Shown in pieces: positions 1 to 9,542 of a DNA stretch of 64,000 nt. This DNA is from Anthracocystis setariae (Eukaryota; Basidiomycota; Ustilaginomycetes; Ustilaginales; Ustilaginaceae): assembly GCA_928724745.1 (NCBI GenBank), contig CAKMXJ010000010.1, positions 620,001 to 684,000 of the forward strand, written 5' to 3'. The notes under the pieces are model-generated. The model did no database searches. It saw nothing but the letters and a program-made list of their open reading frames with translations, and had not been told where the DNA came from. Numbering within the stretch: the stretch's first letter is position 1; the number at the start of each line of letters is the position of its first letter. The translations under genes were made by a program, and so were the position numbers.

Positions 1-1059
1 AACACCCGCATTACCGAATCCGATACCAGCGAACGTGGCTGCCAGAAGCATCTGGCCTCTGGCTTCGGCATCGGTACGGTCCTTGGCCACACGCGGCAGA
101 TACTTGACCGTCTGCTTGAGCGCCCACAGCGAAAAGACGTCCGAGATCGGGTTTCGGCCCTGGTAGGCAGGACGCTGGATCGGGTTGGCTGGACGAGGCA
201 TTCGCTCATCGTACGGAATCGCAGTGTACGACTCGAGCGCATGGAAGAGCACATCGAGACCCGCAGAAACATGAACCGCAGTGGGGCACGTCTCGGTGTT
301 GAGCGGGTCGACGATTCCCAACAGCGGTCGAAGTGCACGCGAGGCGATACCCGTCTTGGACTCGGTTGCGGTGTGATCAAAGATCGCAGTGCCCGTCGTC
401 TCGGATCCCGTACCGGCGGTGGTGGGAACACACAGCAAAGGCCGGAGCACCTTGTCGATCGGCGTACCCCTACCGATGGGAGCGTTGACGAACTCGAGCA
501 GATCCGCATCAGGATAGCAAGTGAACAGATTCGCCACCTTGCAAGTATCCATCACCGAACCACCGCCCACCGCCAAAAAGTGACTAAACTCGTGCTGCCT
601 AGCGAACTTGACCGCCTCCTGCCAAGACTCTTCGTTGGGCTCTACGCGGACCTTGTCAAAGATCTCGTACTTGACGCCGGCCTTCTCGAGACCCTGGATA
701 CTCTGCTTCATGGCAGTGAGGCCTCGAACGGTGGAGTCGGTGTACACACCCACCTTGCGAGCCTTCATGTTGGCAAAGTCCATTCCGACTTCGTTGGTGA
801 CGCCCTCGCCGTAACGGATGTTGGACGCGGCAAGTTCGAAAGCGTACTCCTTCTGGACTGGTGTATCCACGGGCGTAGCATATCCCCTGGCATTGGCTCC
901 AGGCTGAGCATTGTGCTTGGCGATCATGTTCATGCCTGCTTTCACCATGTTGGCTCCACCCCGCGCAACCGAGCATCCGTGACAAGGACACCCGGCCACA
1001 TGCGACAGGCGCATCAGGTTGGCGATCGACGAACGCGAGGCTGGTCCTGGTTTGGGCAT
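1..1059 (-). CDS. Iron-containing alcohol dehydrogenase, hydroxyacid-oxoacid transhydrogenase type (partial, 3' end outside window)
   Basis: The frame is open from an ATG at 1059 down to base 1, so about 353 residues are visible and the C-terminus is missing. The protein has the family signature GGGSVMDTCK near residue 170, followed by PTTAGTGSETT (nucleotide-binding region) and HALESYTA, where the histidine is an expected metal ligand. This is the class III iron alcohol dehydrogenase fold. The match to ADHFE1-like enzymes, which move hydride between 4-hydroxybutyrate and 2-oxoglutarate in mitochondria, is from remembered family sequence. The first 60 residues are Arg/Ser/Cys-rich and could be a mitochondrial presequence. 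An alternative is a general iron alcohol dehydrogenase. The family call is secure; the exact substrate is inferred. Confidence 0.85.
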   Translation of the reverse strand, partial: MPKPGPASRSSIANLMRLSHVAGCPCHGCSVARGGANMVKAGMNMIAKHNAQPGANARGYATPVDTPVQKEYAFELAASNIRYGEGVTNEVGMDFANMKARKVGVYTDSTVRGLTAMKQSIQGLEKAGVKYEIFDKVRVEPNEESWQEAVKFARQHEFSHFLAVGGGSVMDTCKVANLFTCYPDADLLEFVNAPIGRGTPIDKVLRPLLCVPTTAGTGSETTGTAIFDHTATESKTGIASRALRPLLGIVDPLNTETCPTAVHVSAGLDVLFHALESYTAIPYDERMPRPANPIQRPAYQGRNPISDVFSLWALKQTVKYLPRVAKDRTDAEARGQMLLAATFAGIGFGNAGV

Positions 1060-1605
1060 TTTAAATTTGAATCGACTTGGGAATCGGATGGTGAGGGCGA
1101 TGGAAGTGGTTGGGATGCAAGATGCAAGCTGCTACCAACGTCGATTATAGGCTAAGCATAAGCGAAGACCGGGTACACTGTCATTACGAGGCCGGGCGGA
1201 TGTCACAAGACGCACCAAATCGCACCGCACCGCCAAAAACGCGCCAAAAAGCCGACATTTTGTCGCCGAGTTGCCGGACGCACAGAGAGACAGCAAACAG
1301 ACCAAAAAAGGTAAGCGGACATGGATTTATAATATTTAAATCGACGGCTCGAGCGGGGTAAATCAACATAATCAGCTACGTCACCAATCGTGCTTTCATC
1401 ATTGCCCGATGTCACCCATTTGAATCGATCCAGCAAAGGCTGTCACACTTCACATACGGCATAACAAACACCTAACCATGTTGATACGATACTGATTGTT
1501 CATGATGTTGATAATATTAATGGTAACAAGCTATGGCATCTTCTCCAGATCCAGCTCGAGATGCGTCTCTCGCCCATCTGCACGCTAATCCAAAGCTAGA
1601 ACTGC
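1060..1605. other. Intergenic, upstream of the transhydrogenase gene
   Basis: This stretch should hold the promoter of the minus-strand transhydrogenase gene and the 3' end of the hydrolase gene. AT-rich patches occur near 1325-1345 and 1490-1530. I see no coding signal or repeat. Confidence 0.5.
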
Positions 1606-3105
1606 TTACAGCAAAGTGACCGCGCCAACCAATCCTCCGAGCACCATGGCCACCACCCCGCTCTTCTTGATCACCTTTGCGCCATTTTTCAATCCCGTAC
1701 TTGCACCAAACTCGCCACCATCCACCGGTACCTTCGAGTCTCTTGCTACTGCTGCTCCAGCCGGAACCTCTTGAAACAACCTGTACAACGAAATGTTGTA
1801 ACTCAACATGGCATAGTCGACATGCGATACGTTGGGCATGAAATTCACAGTATGTGTCGCCGGCAACTTACCCGTTCCCGTCATGCCCGCCAACATCTCG
1901 ACAAACTGGCATCCCCTCTCTAAATGATTCGCTCCCTGCAATGATGCTTCACAAGCCGAATCACCCTGGCCATTATCCAACAGCCCAAAGTTGTAGTGCA
2001 CGTTCCTCGCCGCAAACGTCTGAAGGAGTTCCTGTTTGTTGTTCCTCACCCTGTTGCGGAAGTAAATTGGCACGCCCCAACCATCCAGCCCATATGCCCA
2101 GCTGTCTGCATCATTTTGGCACAATGTACTCGCTCCAGCGTCCGGACGGTCCGAAGTCGTCCACACAAACGATCCTGGGTTCCCCACCCAGTAGCTAATG
2201 TTGGCATCGTATGCCGCGGGCTGCTTGGCTACCGAGTACCTTTGCACCATCTGCGCACCCATCGAGTGACCTGCCAAAACCACCGTCTCCAGCTTAACAA
2301 ACTGAGCCTTATCGAAAAGCGAATCCAGAAACCCGTCCAGCACTTGGTAGCTCGATACAGCCGTCTCTCCTGGCCCCCTGCTAGCCTGACCCGACTGCCA
2401 CTGAGATCGATGCCAGTACAACTCTCCTTCTCTGATTGCCCCTGCTCGGTGGTCGTCCGAGTTCATCCAGCACGGCCCAAGAATCAGCACCTCATCCTTG
2501 CCAAGTCTAGCTTCGGCACTACCATCCACCGATCCGTCCGGATTGCTGCCGGCACTCTGCGCATTTGCCTCAAACACATTGAGCGCATCTTGAACCAACG
2601 CAGTATACTTCCAACAATCCCTCGATTTACCCGGCATAATCATCACCGCCCTCTTGATCTTGCTTGCGTCATAGCCCGCGCTCTGATAAAACGGCAGCAC
2701 CGCTCCCGCCACCACCGGCGCAAAGGTGCGGTTCAACGTCATCTCTTCAACCTCAGGAAGCAACTCCCAGCCTGCCTCTACGCTACCATTCACCGCCACT
2801 TGCGCCAGCGTCTCTACGTTTGCGTTCCAAGGGAGCTGCTCGTTCTCGCGCGCCAGATTGTAGCTCGACAGCGAGCCCGTAGCATACTGGCCTGCAATGA
2901 ACGGGAGCTGTCTGGCATTCTGTGCAGCCGCGACAGCGTCGGTGAATGCTTGTTGATAAATGGCTTGCTGAGAGGTGGTGCTTCCGCTGAGTTCAGCTGA
3001 CGAGGTTTGACGTCGCTCAAATCGCCCAATACCACTTGCACTACTTGTGCCCGAGGCGAGTAGACCAACGCTCAGCACTACCACTGCCGTGGATTGGGGC
3101 TTCAT
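1606..3105 (-). CDS. Secreted or GPI-anchored alpha/beta-hydrolase-like protein
   Basis: A 499-residue protein starts at the ATG at 3105; the reading frame continues upstream, but only this start puts a signal peptide at the N-terminus (MKPQSTAVVVLSVGLLASG). A lipase-type nucleophile elbow GHSMGAQMVQRY lies near residue 280, and a possible catalytic histidine is in NVSHVDYAML near residue 430. A strongly hydrophobic tail (GVVAMVLGGLVGAVTLL) follows a Ser/Lys-rich stretch and looks like a GPI-attachment signal or a C-terminal membrane anchor. The protein is probably a cell-surface or secreted esterase or lipase-like enzyme; no substrate can be named. Several cysteines in the mature part could form disulfides, which fits an extracellular location. 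Confidence 0.75.
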   Translation of the reverse strand: MKPQSTAVVVLSVGLLASGTSSASGIGRFERRQTSSAELSGSTTSQQAIYQQAFTDAVAAAQNARQLPFIAGQYATGSLSSYNLARENEQLPWNANVETLAQVAVNGSVEAGWELLPEVEEMTLNRTFAPVVAGAVLPFYQSAGYDASKIKRAVMIMPGKSRDCWKYTALVQDALNVFEANAQSAGSNPDGSVDGSAEARLGKDEVLILGPCWMNSDDHRAGAIREGELYWHRSQWQSGQASRGPGETAVSSYQVLDGFLDSLFDKAQFVKLETVVLAGHSMGAQMVQRYSVAKQPAAYDANISYWVGNPGSFVWTTSDRPDAGASTLCQNDADSWAYGLDGWGVPIYFRNRVRNNKQELLQTFAARNVHYNFGLLDNGQGDSACEASLQGANHLERGCQFVEMLAGMTGTGKLPATHTVNFMPNVSHVDYAMLSYNISLYRLFQEVPAGAAVARDSKVPVDGGEFGASTGLKNGAKVIKKSGVVAMVLGGLVGAVTLL

Positions 3106-3779
3106 CGGATCCGTTCCTTTCTTGTATCGCATCGCAGTGGGATGAGGTTGGTGATGACGAAGGATCCCACTTGGCAAAAGCTGGTGGGACTTGAAGATCC
3201 TCTGACCCTTGCTTTTTTTAACTGTCCGCTTCTATCGATGGCTTCTATAGCTAATATGTTGCTCCAAGCCAGGTAAATTATCACTGTAGCCAAGTACGAT
3301 ACGATGCTCTCCCACACCTCATTAACCGGTAAGCTGCACACTTTGTAAATGAAGCCCAAGCAAAGACCAGTCAAGAAGGGCATGCAAGGTCGCGTCCTTT
3401 TCTTGGCTGGCTTAAGTCACTCAGATGGAAAAGCCCGTATGGCTATCGCGCAAGACCATGGTGCCAGCGCTTTCATTCCAGGCCTCTATGCAATCAAGTT
3501 GCACGGTCTGACAAGCTGAACTCGCCGGTCCTCTGTGGATCGACATCGAGCGCCATTCCGAGATGAACAAAGTATAGTACCTACCGTACCAAGACATGCC
3601 CAAGAACGACTCCGCACATGGTGGTACAGCACGCTGCAGCTCATCCGAATCCTCGCTACTTTGTGCTCATCTGTGCATACCGTATGCGTTCGCGGACGAT
3701 TCAATTCCGCCCAGCCGCTTGGCACCAGCGCCTATGCAAGCCAAGAGACTCTTTGCAGCCGCAACCTTCGGCGGCGAAT
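3106..3779. other. Intergenic, hydrolase promoter and aldo/keto reductase 3' flank
   Basis: No supported gene. Short open frames on both strands show no recognisable domain or signal peptide. The part next to 3106 should carry the promoter of the minus-strand hydrolase gene. Confidence 0.4.
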
Positions 3780-4978
3780 TCAGTCGCAATCGACAGGGTT
3801 GGGAGCGACTGCGCCCTTGGCACCCATATCCTTTGCATCGAGCGTAGCCATATCGTCGTCATCCAGCTCAAAGTCAAAGATGTCGGCATTGGATGCGATA
3901 CGCGACGGCGTGTCCGATTTGGGCAGCGGAACAAACCCCTTCTGCAAGCTCCATCGCAGCAGCACTTGCGACCAGTCGACCGAGTGCTTGGCGGCGATCT
4001 TGAGCACATCCGCATCGTCCGCGTGTTGACCCCTAACAATCGGCTGCCAAACCCACATCAAAGGAAACAAAAGAGAAAAACAAGTCAGCATAATCAAACC
4101 ATGGAAAAGAGAAAGAAAATCAGAGAGCATGACGTACGCAGTAAGCCTGGAGGACGATGTTGTGCTCCTTGCAGTACTCGACAATGGGACGCTGCTGACA
4201 CCACGGATGGAGTTCGATTTGGTTGACTGCAAGGTATTCACCGCGCTCGACGATTTCCTCCAGATGCTTAACTCCACTGCATCCGCACAAGTGAGTCATG
4301 ATAGATTAGCAAGATGGTTTTCGCCCGGCACGAGCAAGTAGGTTAGGGTTTAGGGGGACTCACTAGTTGCTGACGCCAATCGTGACGACTTTGCCCTGAG
4401 CTCGAAGTTCCCTCAGCGCCTCCCACAGATGCCTGCGTCCTTCAGGACCCGAGGTAGGGGTGTGGATCAGGAAGCAGTCCACATAACCTGTCCAACAAAC
4501 CACGAAAGAAACGTCAGCATCAGCGTTTCTACCCGACACCACTCAACCATGTTTAGGCTAGACACTTACCATCGAGGTTAACCTTATCCACCGACTCCTG
4601 CAGCGAAGCCATGGTCTCCTCCATCGTCGTTTTCGGAGCAATGATCTTGGTCGTCACAAAAACATCTCTGCGTGAAGTATGGGTTTCACGACACCAAGCC
4701 CTCACCGCATCACCCACCCTTGATCATCCGAACATCTCGAAAATAACCCTGTCAGCATCAGCATCTACCTTTCCTCTCTACGAACTGATCGAGACTCACT
4801 CTTTCTCATTCTCGTAGTATTGAGCACTGTCGATGTGTCTGTACCCCTTGTTGAGCGCGGTGGTGACCGAATTCACACACACCTCCGGAGCGCTCTTGTA
4901 CACGCCGAATCCGAGAACGGGCATATCGACTCCCTCGCCCAGAGGGTACGTGGATGACAGAGTCAGCTTTCCGGTCAT
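3780..4978 (-). CDS. Aldo/keto reductase, five exons
   Basis: The gene is split by four introns. Proposed exons on the minus strand are 4978-4800, 4718-4570, 4487-4364, 4276-4138 and 4043-3780; the phases close and give 284 residues. All introns are GT..AG and 76-92 bases long, or close to it. The protein has the family's catalytic set: Asp and Tyr in HIDSAQYY, Lys in VFVTTK, His in LIHTPTSG. Later blocks are IGVSNYGVKHLEEI, NQIELHPW and the KSDTPSRI cofactor region near the end. The enzyme reduces aldehydes or ketones with NADPH in the cytosol; the substrate is unknown. A TATA-like element lies at 5085-5090, about 107 bases before the start. The exact borders are my reading and need transcript support. 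Confidence 0.88.
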
Positions 4979-5493
4979 ATCGATAGATTCCTCCCAAGTC
5001 GGTGGTGGTTTGAGATATGGTAAGGGTGTGAGTGAAGGAGCAGGGTTGGATGTGGAGGGACCGTGCGGGTTGGACCCTGAATGATATATAGTGGCCAGAG
5101 AAAGGAAAACAACGTATGCGAGCTGCACGAGTTGGTAAGCTTTGATCGTGGTCCGCATTCATCATTTTGGACCGCCCTCACCTTTTCCCCCCTGGCCACA
5201 ACATAGCAACTCTTCTCGCTCGCACTTACAAAGTGAAGCTGTTGTTGAGCAGGGTAGGATTAACTGTGACTGACATCCAGGGCAGAAGCATGCCAACGAA
5301 TTGGAGAAGGCTTCAACGATGCAGAGCTGAGAAATTTGTATCTATTTTAATGATTCAGAGGTAACATGGGTAAGAAATCAAGGATCAAAAATGGGCTCGA
5401 AAAATGGCAATAAATTCCACCGCTCATACTGCAGAAGTGGATGTCAGAAGGGAGGAGTAGTGTCGACATGGTGACCTGCTCGATACCTTTCTA
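4979..5493. other. Intergenic, aldo/keto reductase promoter
   Basis: Contains TATATA on the minus strand at 5085-5090, positioned as a core promoter for the aldo/keto reductase. No coding signal is seen between 5180 and 5493. Confidence 0.45.
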
Positions 5494-6468
5494 CTAGCTC
5501 TTGCCATCCGTACCGCCAGGCAATGGCACCACTGGATCATTCGGATCGACCACGCCCTGTCCTCTCACAGGCCCTTGCTCGTTCTTGTCCTCTGGTGTAT
5601 TGTCCCTCCCACCACCTCCGCTCCCTTCGCTCGTACCATCACCTTCGTCCCAAGCAACCTTGCCGTCTCCTGAATCCGAACCTGGCCCCGTATGAAATGT
5701 AGATCCATCCGTACCCTTGAGCGCCATACAAAACCTATGCAGATCGAACGGCGGCTCATCCGCCCACCCCTTCACCATATGCAATGGGCAGTCGGCACGC
5801 ACAGCGAGGGTCAACTTATTCTCGCAGTAGTCGGCAAACTCGGCAATGGCCGCTTCGAGATCCGAATCAATCGACGCATCGATTGGCGAGTCGGGAAGCA
5901 GAGACGTCAGTGGTCGGCCTGACTCGCGTCGATGCCTTCGAACTCCCCCATGCGTCCTCTTGGCCAGTTTGGCACTGAGAGCCCGGTTGATCTTGGATGC
6001 CTGCTGTGGGTTCTGCGATACTGACGAGTCCCGCAGCGCATCGCACCGCTGACAGGTGGGGAGAGCAGTGTGGCACTTGACATGCTTGGTACTCTGGAAT
6101 GCCACGAGCGTGTTGCACCACGCAATTGCCTTGTTCAAGTTCTCCGGGTGGTACAGCACGACGACGCTGTCGCCTACGCCTGTTAGGCGCTCCGAGCTCA
6201 TCTCACCGAGCGTCTGCGGCTTATTGGAGGGTTGGGTGCCACGCGGTTTGTTGGGAGGATCCGGGTAGTCGCCCATGCAGTAGGTGAAGTTACGGATAGC
6301 GAGCCAACCGAAAGAGTTCGCCTGCGTGTGCATTGGATCTAGCACAAACGTATCGGCTGCTACTTGTTCCACATTGTGGCATAAGATGAGGAGTAGGAGT
6401 AGGAGTAGGAGTAGGAGGAAGCGTACGATGCAGGATGCGAGCAATGGCTCTCTACAATCGAGCGTCAT
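5494..6468 (-). CDS. Secreted cysteine-containing protein of unknown function
   Basis: A 324-residue protein is read from the ATG at 6468; longer starts upstream would begin inside a CA microsatellite and add no signal. The N-terminus MTLDCREPLLASCIVRF is followed by an unbroken run of leucines and isoleucine, which works as a signal peptide or anchor. About seven cysteines lie in the first half of the mature region (for example CHTALPTCQRCDALRD), and the C-terminal third is Asp/Glu/Gly/Pro-rich and probably disordered. The leucine run is encoded by a GGAGTA hexamer-like repeat at about 6387-6420, so its length may vary among strains. I recognise no domain. The neighbouring gene also encodes a small secreted protein. 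Confidence 0.6.
   Translation of the reverse strand: MTLDCREPLLASCIVRFLLLLLLLLLLILCHNVEQVAADTFVLDPMHTQANSFGWLAIRNFTYCMGDYPDPPNKPRGTQPSNKPQTLGEMSSERLTGVGDSVVVLYHPENLNKAIAWCNTLVAFQSTKHVKCHTALPTCQRCDALRDSSVSQNPQQASKINRALSAKLAKRTHGGVRRHRRESGRPLTSLLPDSPIDASIDSDLEAAIAEFADYCENKLTLAVRADCPLHMVKGWADEPPFDLHRFCMALKGTDGSTFHTGPGSDSGDGKVAWDEGDGTSEGSGGGGRDNTPEDKNEQGPVRGQGVVDPNDPVVPLPGGTDGKS
6387..6420. repeat. GGAGTA-like tandem repeat in the signal-peptide coding region
   Basis: Repeats of aggagt units on the plus strand encode a leucine run on the minus strand. Replication slippage could lengthen or shorten the hydrophobic core of the secreted protein. Confidence 0.8.
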
Positions 6469-6800
6469 TTTCGCACAGTGAAAAGCAAACCAAGACCGGA
6501 GATGATGATGGCCAAGAGAAACGATCCCTACCGCCACAGGCCAAGGGGGGTAGAGCTTAGTGCAGCGCAGAGCGCCGTGAAGATGAAGTGGGCGTTGAAA
6601 TGAAATGGAGGGACTCTCAATAATGGTGGCGCACACACACACACACACACACACACACCTGTTGACACCCTATTGCATCCAACGGCTTCATCCCACTCCT
6701 CCCAATACCGCCACCGCATCTCACCTCCAACCCCACCTTTCCTTTTCTCATACCACGCTCAAACAAACCCAAACACTTCTTCAGCCACCAATCGTCTCTA
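6469..6800. other. Intergenic with CA microsatellite
   Basis: Lies between two minus-strand secreted-protein genes. It carries a perfect CA dinucleotide run at about 6632-6659 and C/T-rich sequence to about 6780. No gene is supported. Confidence 0.5.
6632..6659. repeat. CA dinucleotide microsatellite
   Basis: About fourteen CA units in a row in the upstream region of the 324-residue secreted-protein gene. Confidence 0.9.
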
Positions 6801-7202
6801 TTACGGACTCGGAACATCAACTACGGGAGCAGGCGAATAAGACAACCTCTGCTGCGTCCTGTACAAATACGATCGAGAATCGCGACTCTCACGAAGTTGC
6901 TCCATCTTCATAACTTTGTGCTGTTGCTGCTGGAGGTGTTGTCTTCCTCGAATAATCTCGAGAAAGTTTGTCGCTGTGATATTATGTTTTTCGGTTTGGT
7001 GGTGGATCTGTTCCGAGGAATCGTGCACTCGCGGGGTGTCGAAGAATTCGAATGCCTCTTCTGTTCCCCCGGCCAATTCCTCTTCCAGCTGTCTCGCAAT
7101 CAGCTTAACGCCTCTTCGGTAGGTTAAATGCGTGGGATGCGAAGCGGTATGGGAGGAGAGAGAAAGTAGGAAGAGGATGAGGAGGAGGGTGGTGAAGCGC
7201 AT
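6801..7202 (-). CDS. Small secreted protein, 133 residues, unknown function
   Basis: The N-terminus MRFTTLLLILFLLSLSSHTASH is a strong signal peptide with a likely cut after the Ala/Ser stretch. A dibasic YRRGVK follows about residue 29 and could be a Kex2-type processing site. The mature part has no cysteine and is rich in charged residues and Gln, without a known domain. A TATA-like TTTTATAT on the opposite strand at 7345-7352 lies about 145 bases upstream. The protein is a candidate secreted effector or wall protein by size and signal only. Confidence 0.55.
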   Translation of the reverse strand: MRFTTLLLILFLLSLSSHTASHPTHLTYRRGVKLIARQLEEELAGGTEEAFEFFDTPRVHDSSEQIHHQTEKHNITATNFLEIIRGRQHLQQQQHKVMKMEQLRESRDSRSYLYRTQQRLSYSPAPVVDVPSP

Positions 7203-8431
7203 GCCTTTCTGTCAAAGAGAAGTTGCGGATTTTCAAAGAGTTGAACAGATGTGCACCAGGCACGCCGTCTGAGAGAGGTAAAAGAACGTTGGAGATGCTT
7301 TGACGACGAGTGAGAGGTCATGTTAGTGGAAGGAGAGACTCCTCTTTTATATCAATGGCGGGGTCAGCAACATCGTGCCGGCGGCCAGTGAAGTGACGTG
7401 AAACATCATAAGCGAAAGACAAGTTGATGACACTCAGTGAAAGCGTGCTGATAACGTTGCATAGCCACAATGACACCATGTTGGATGGATGGCCACGGTA
7501 GCAAGCCACTCAGCAAAATCCAGGGGTGGGATATCCGTGATGTGGGCAAAGGATGGAGGTGGTGATCATGGCGACTCGAGCCCACTCACCCTCTTCATCT
7601 CGGGATCGCAGTGCAACGCTTGTCAAGAACTCAACAACACACACGCAAGCTGGATGGATGGATCTAGGCTTTGAGGGAATAGGTGGTAGGTGGTACCGCA
7701 GCAGCACAGCCTCCCGTTCATAGTATGGTGGCACACAAACATTACGACGTAGACTTTGTCATGCACCATTGTGATCCGAATGTTGATTTTGGATGACGCT
7801 GAATAATGCCATCTGTCACACGTGCACAGCTTTGCATGCGATGTGTGATAGTGAAGGAAGTAGTGGATTCCAAAGAAGAGAGATCCGGTGATGACCTTGA
7901 CTATATATACATGAGGAGTGAGGAGTGAGCGGTGGAGACAGGGGCCACGGAATGTGCTTGGCAGACGCTGACTAAGCGTTAGTCACGTGCACACGTGACA
8001 CAATCTGTGTGTGCAATTTACGCCGCTTAAATTGTTCGATCGCGCAGAATAGACAAAATTTATCAAAATTCACTTGACACTTGGCTGGCCCGCGGGGAGG
8101 CTAATTTCAGAAGAGTTTCCGGACTCGCCGGACCGCACCTCCGCGCCGTTGGCCGCCGCTGCCAGTTTTGGTGAGAGCACACAAAACACTCTTCTTCCGC
8201 ACCACCGACGCTTTCTCTCAGCAACCAATGCTCCCCCGCACTGAAGAACAATGCACCTGTTTTGCCTGAGCTTGCATCTGTGCCGATTGCTTCGGAACAC
8301 ATAAAAAAACGCTTGATCGTCTTGTGCCTTCCATCCGCCCCAAGCCTAACCTTGATCTCTCCACCCCCTTTCATCTTTCGGAAAGGCACCGCTAACCCCT
8401 CACACTTTCGATCACTCTTGACACCATCACG
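7203..8431. other. Intergenic between small secreted protein and KduD-like gene
   Basis: Divergent promoter region of about 1.2 kb. TATA-like sequences lie at 7345-7352 (facing left) and near 7902-7910 (TATATATA context). No open frame here shows a domain or convincing composition. Confidence 0.45.
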
Positions 8432-9262
8432 ATGTCGGACGCCGCTTGCGAGAAAACCGCCTCCACCTCGTCTCTGGGTCTTTTCGATCTCAAGGGCAAG
8501 ACTGCGCTCGTCACTGGCGGTACGCGTGGTATCGGCCAGGCGTGTGCTGTTGCGCTAGTCGAAGCTGGTGCCAACGTCATCCTTGCCGTCCGACCGGGAA
8601 CTTCGGCTGGCCCTGACGGTGCACACCCTGCTCTGGCCCCTCTGGCAGCTGTCCAGTCGTCGTCGCAGAAGCACTCGACCGTCGACGCGGATCTCTCCAA
8701 CATGGAAGATGTCAAGACCGTCTTCGACCGCGCGCTCGCCCAATCTCCCACCGGCGCCATCGACATTGTCGTCAACTGCGGTGGAATTCAGCGTCGTCAC
8801 CCCTCGACCGACTTCCCCGAATCCGACTGGGACGAGGTGCTCAACGTCAACCTCAAGGCGGTTTGGCTACTCAGCCAGGCCGCCGGTCGCCACATGGTCC
8901 CGCGTCGTTCCGGAAAGATCATCAACTTTGGTTCGCTCCTTACTTTCCAAGGCGGTCTCACGGTGCCCGCCTATGCTTCGGCCAAGGGCGCTGTGGGTCA
9001 GTTGACAAAGGCATTGAGCAACGAGTGGGCCAAACACAATGTGCAGGTCAACGGCATCGCCCCCGGTTACATCGCCACCGATATGAACGAGAAGCTGCTC
9101 GCGGACCCAACCAGGTTGAGGCAAATCAGCGAGCGAATCCCGGCAGGCAGATGGGGCGAGCCAGCAGACTTCAAGGGACCCTTGCTGTTCTTGGCTAGCG
9201 GTGCCAGCCAGTACGTTAGCGGTGAGATGTTGGTGGTTGACGGTGGTTGGATGGGCCGTTGA
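8432..9262 (+). CDS. Short-chain dehydrogenase, 2-deoxy-D-gluconate 3-dehydrogenase (KduD)-like
   Basis: A 276-residue classical short-chain dehydrogenase. The cofactor motif TGGTRGIGQ is at residues 29-37, the NNAG position reads NCGGIQRR near 115, and the catalytic Ser, Tyr and Lys are in GSLLTFQGGLTVPAYASAK around 165-185. The C-terminal VSGEMLVVDGGWMGR closes the fold. The NCGGIQRR and PAGRWGEPAD blocks resemble the KduD group, which oxidises 2-deoxy-D-gluconate or related keto-sugars with NAD. Bacterial KduD acts in uronate breakdown; in this fungus a sugar-acid role is inferred. One exon; the start has a good context (ACCATCACGATG). Confidence 0.85.
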   Translation: MSDAACEKTASTSSLGLFDLKGKTALVTGGTRGIGQACAVALVEAGANVILAVRPGTSAGPDGAHPALAPLAAVQSSSQKHSTVDADLSNMEDVKTVFDRALAQSPTGAIDIVVNCGGIQRRHPSTDFPESDWDEVLNVNLKAVWLLSQAAGRHMVPRRSGKIINFGSLLTFQGGLTVPAYASAKGAVGQLTKALSNEWAKHNVQVNGIAPGYIATDMNEKLLADPTRLRQISERIPAGRWGEPADFKGPLLFLASGASQYVSGEMLVVDGGWMGR

Positions 9263-9542
9263 AGGAACGATGTTCTCCGATTCAACATTCAACATTTTCA
9301 CTGTAATGCTCGGCTCATAGATAGACAACAGTTGCTTAAGGCTGTAGCAATGTAAGACAAAAGCCCGTCCGTCACTGATACGATGACTGCCAGGGCTGAT
9401 TGAGTATGCTGTGTGTGAAAGGAATCGAATAGCCGGTGCGCGCCAAAAGTGAGGCAGGCTGGCGGACCGGGAAAAGGGATCATCTGCCATTTCGAGCGTG
9501 GTTTTTTTTGGGGGGCTTTAGAGCTCGCAGGGACCACCTGCA

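Noticed and set aside
241..1155. 304-residue plus-strand open frame at the left edge
   Set aside because: It lies opposite the iron alcohol dehydrogenase, whose motifs are clear on the minus strand.
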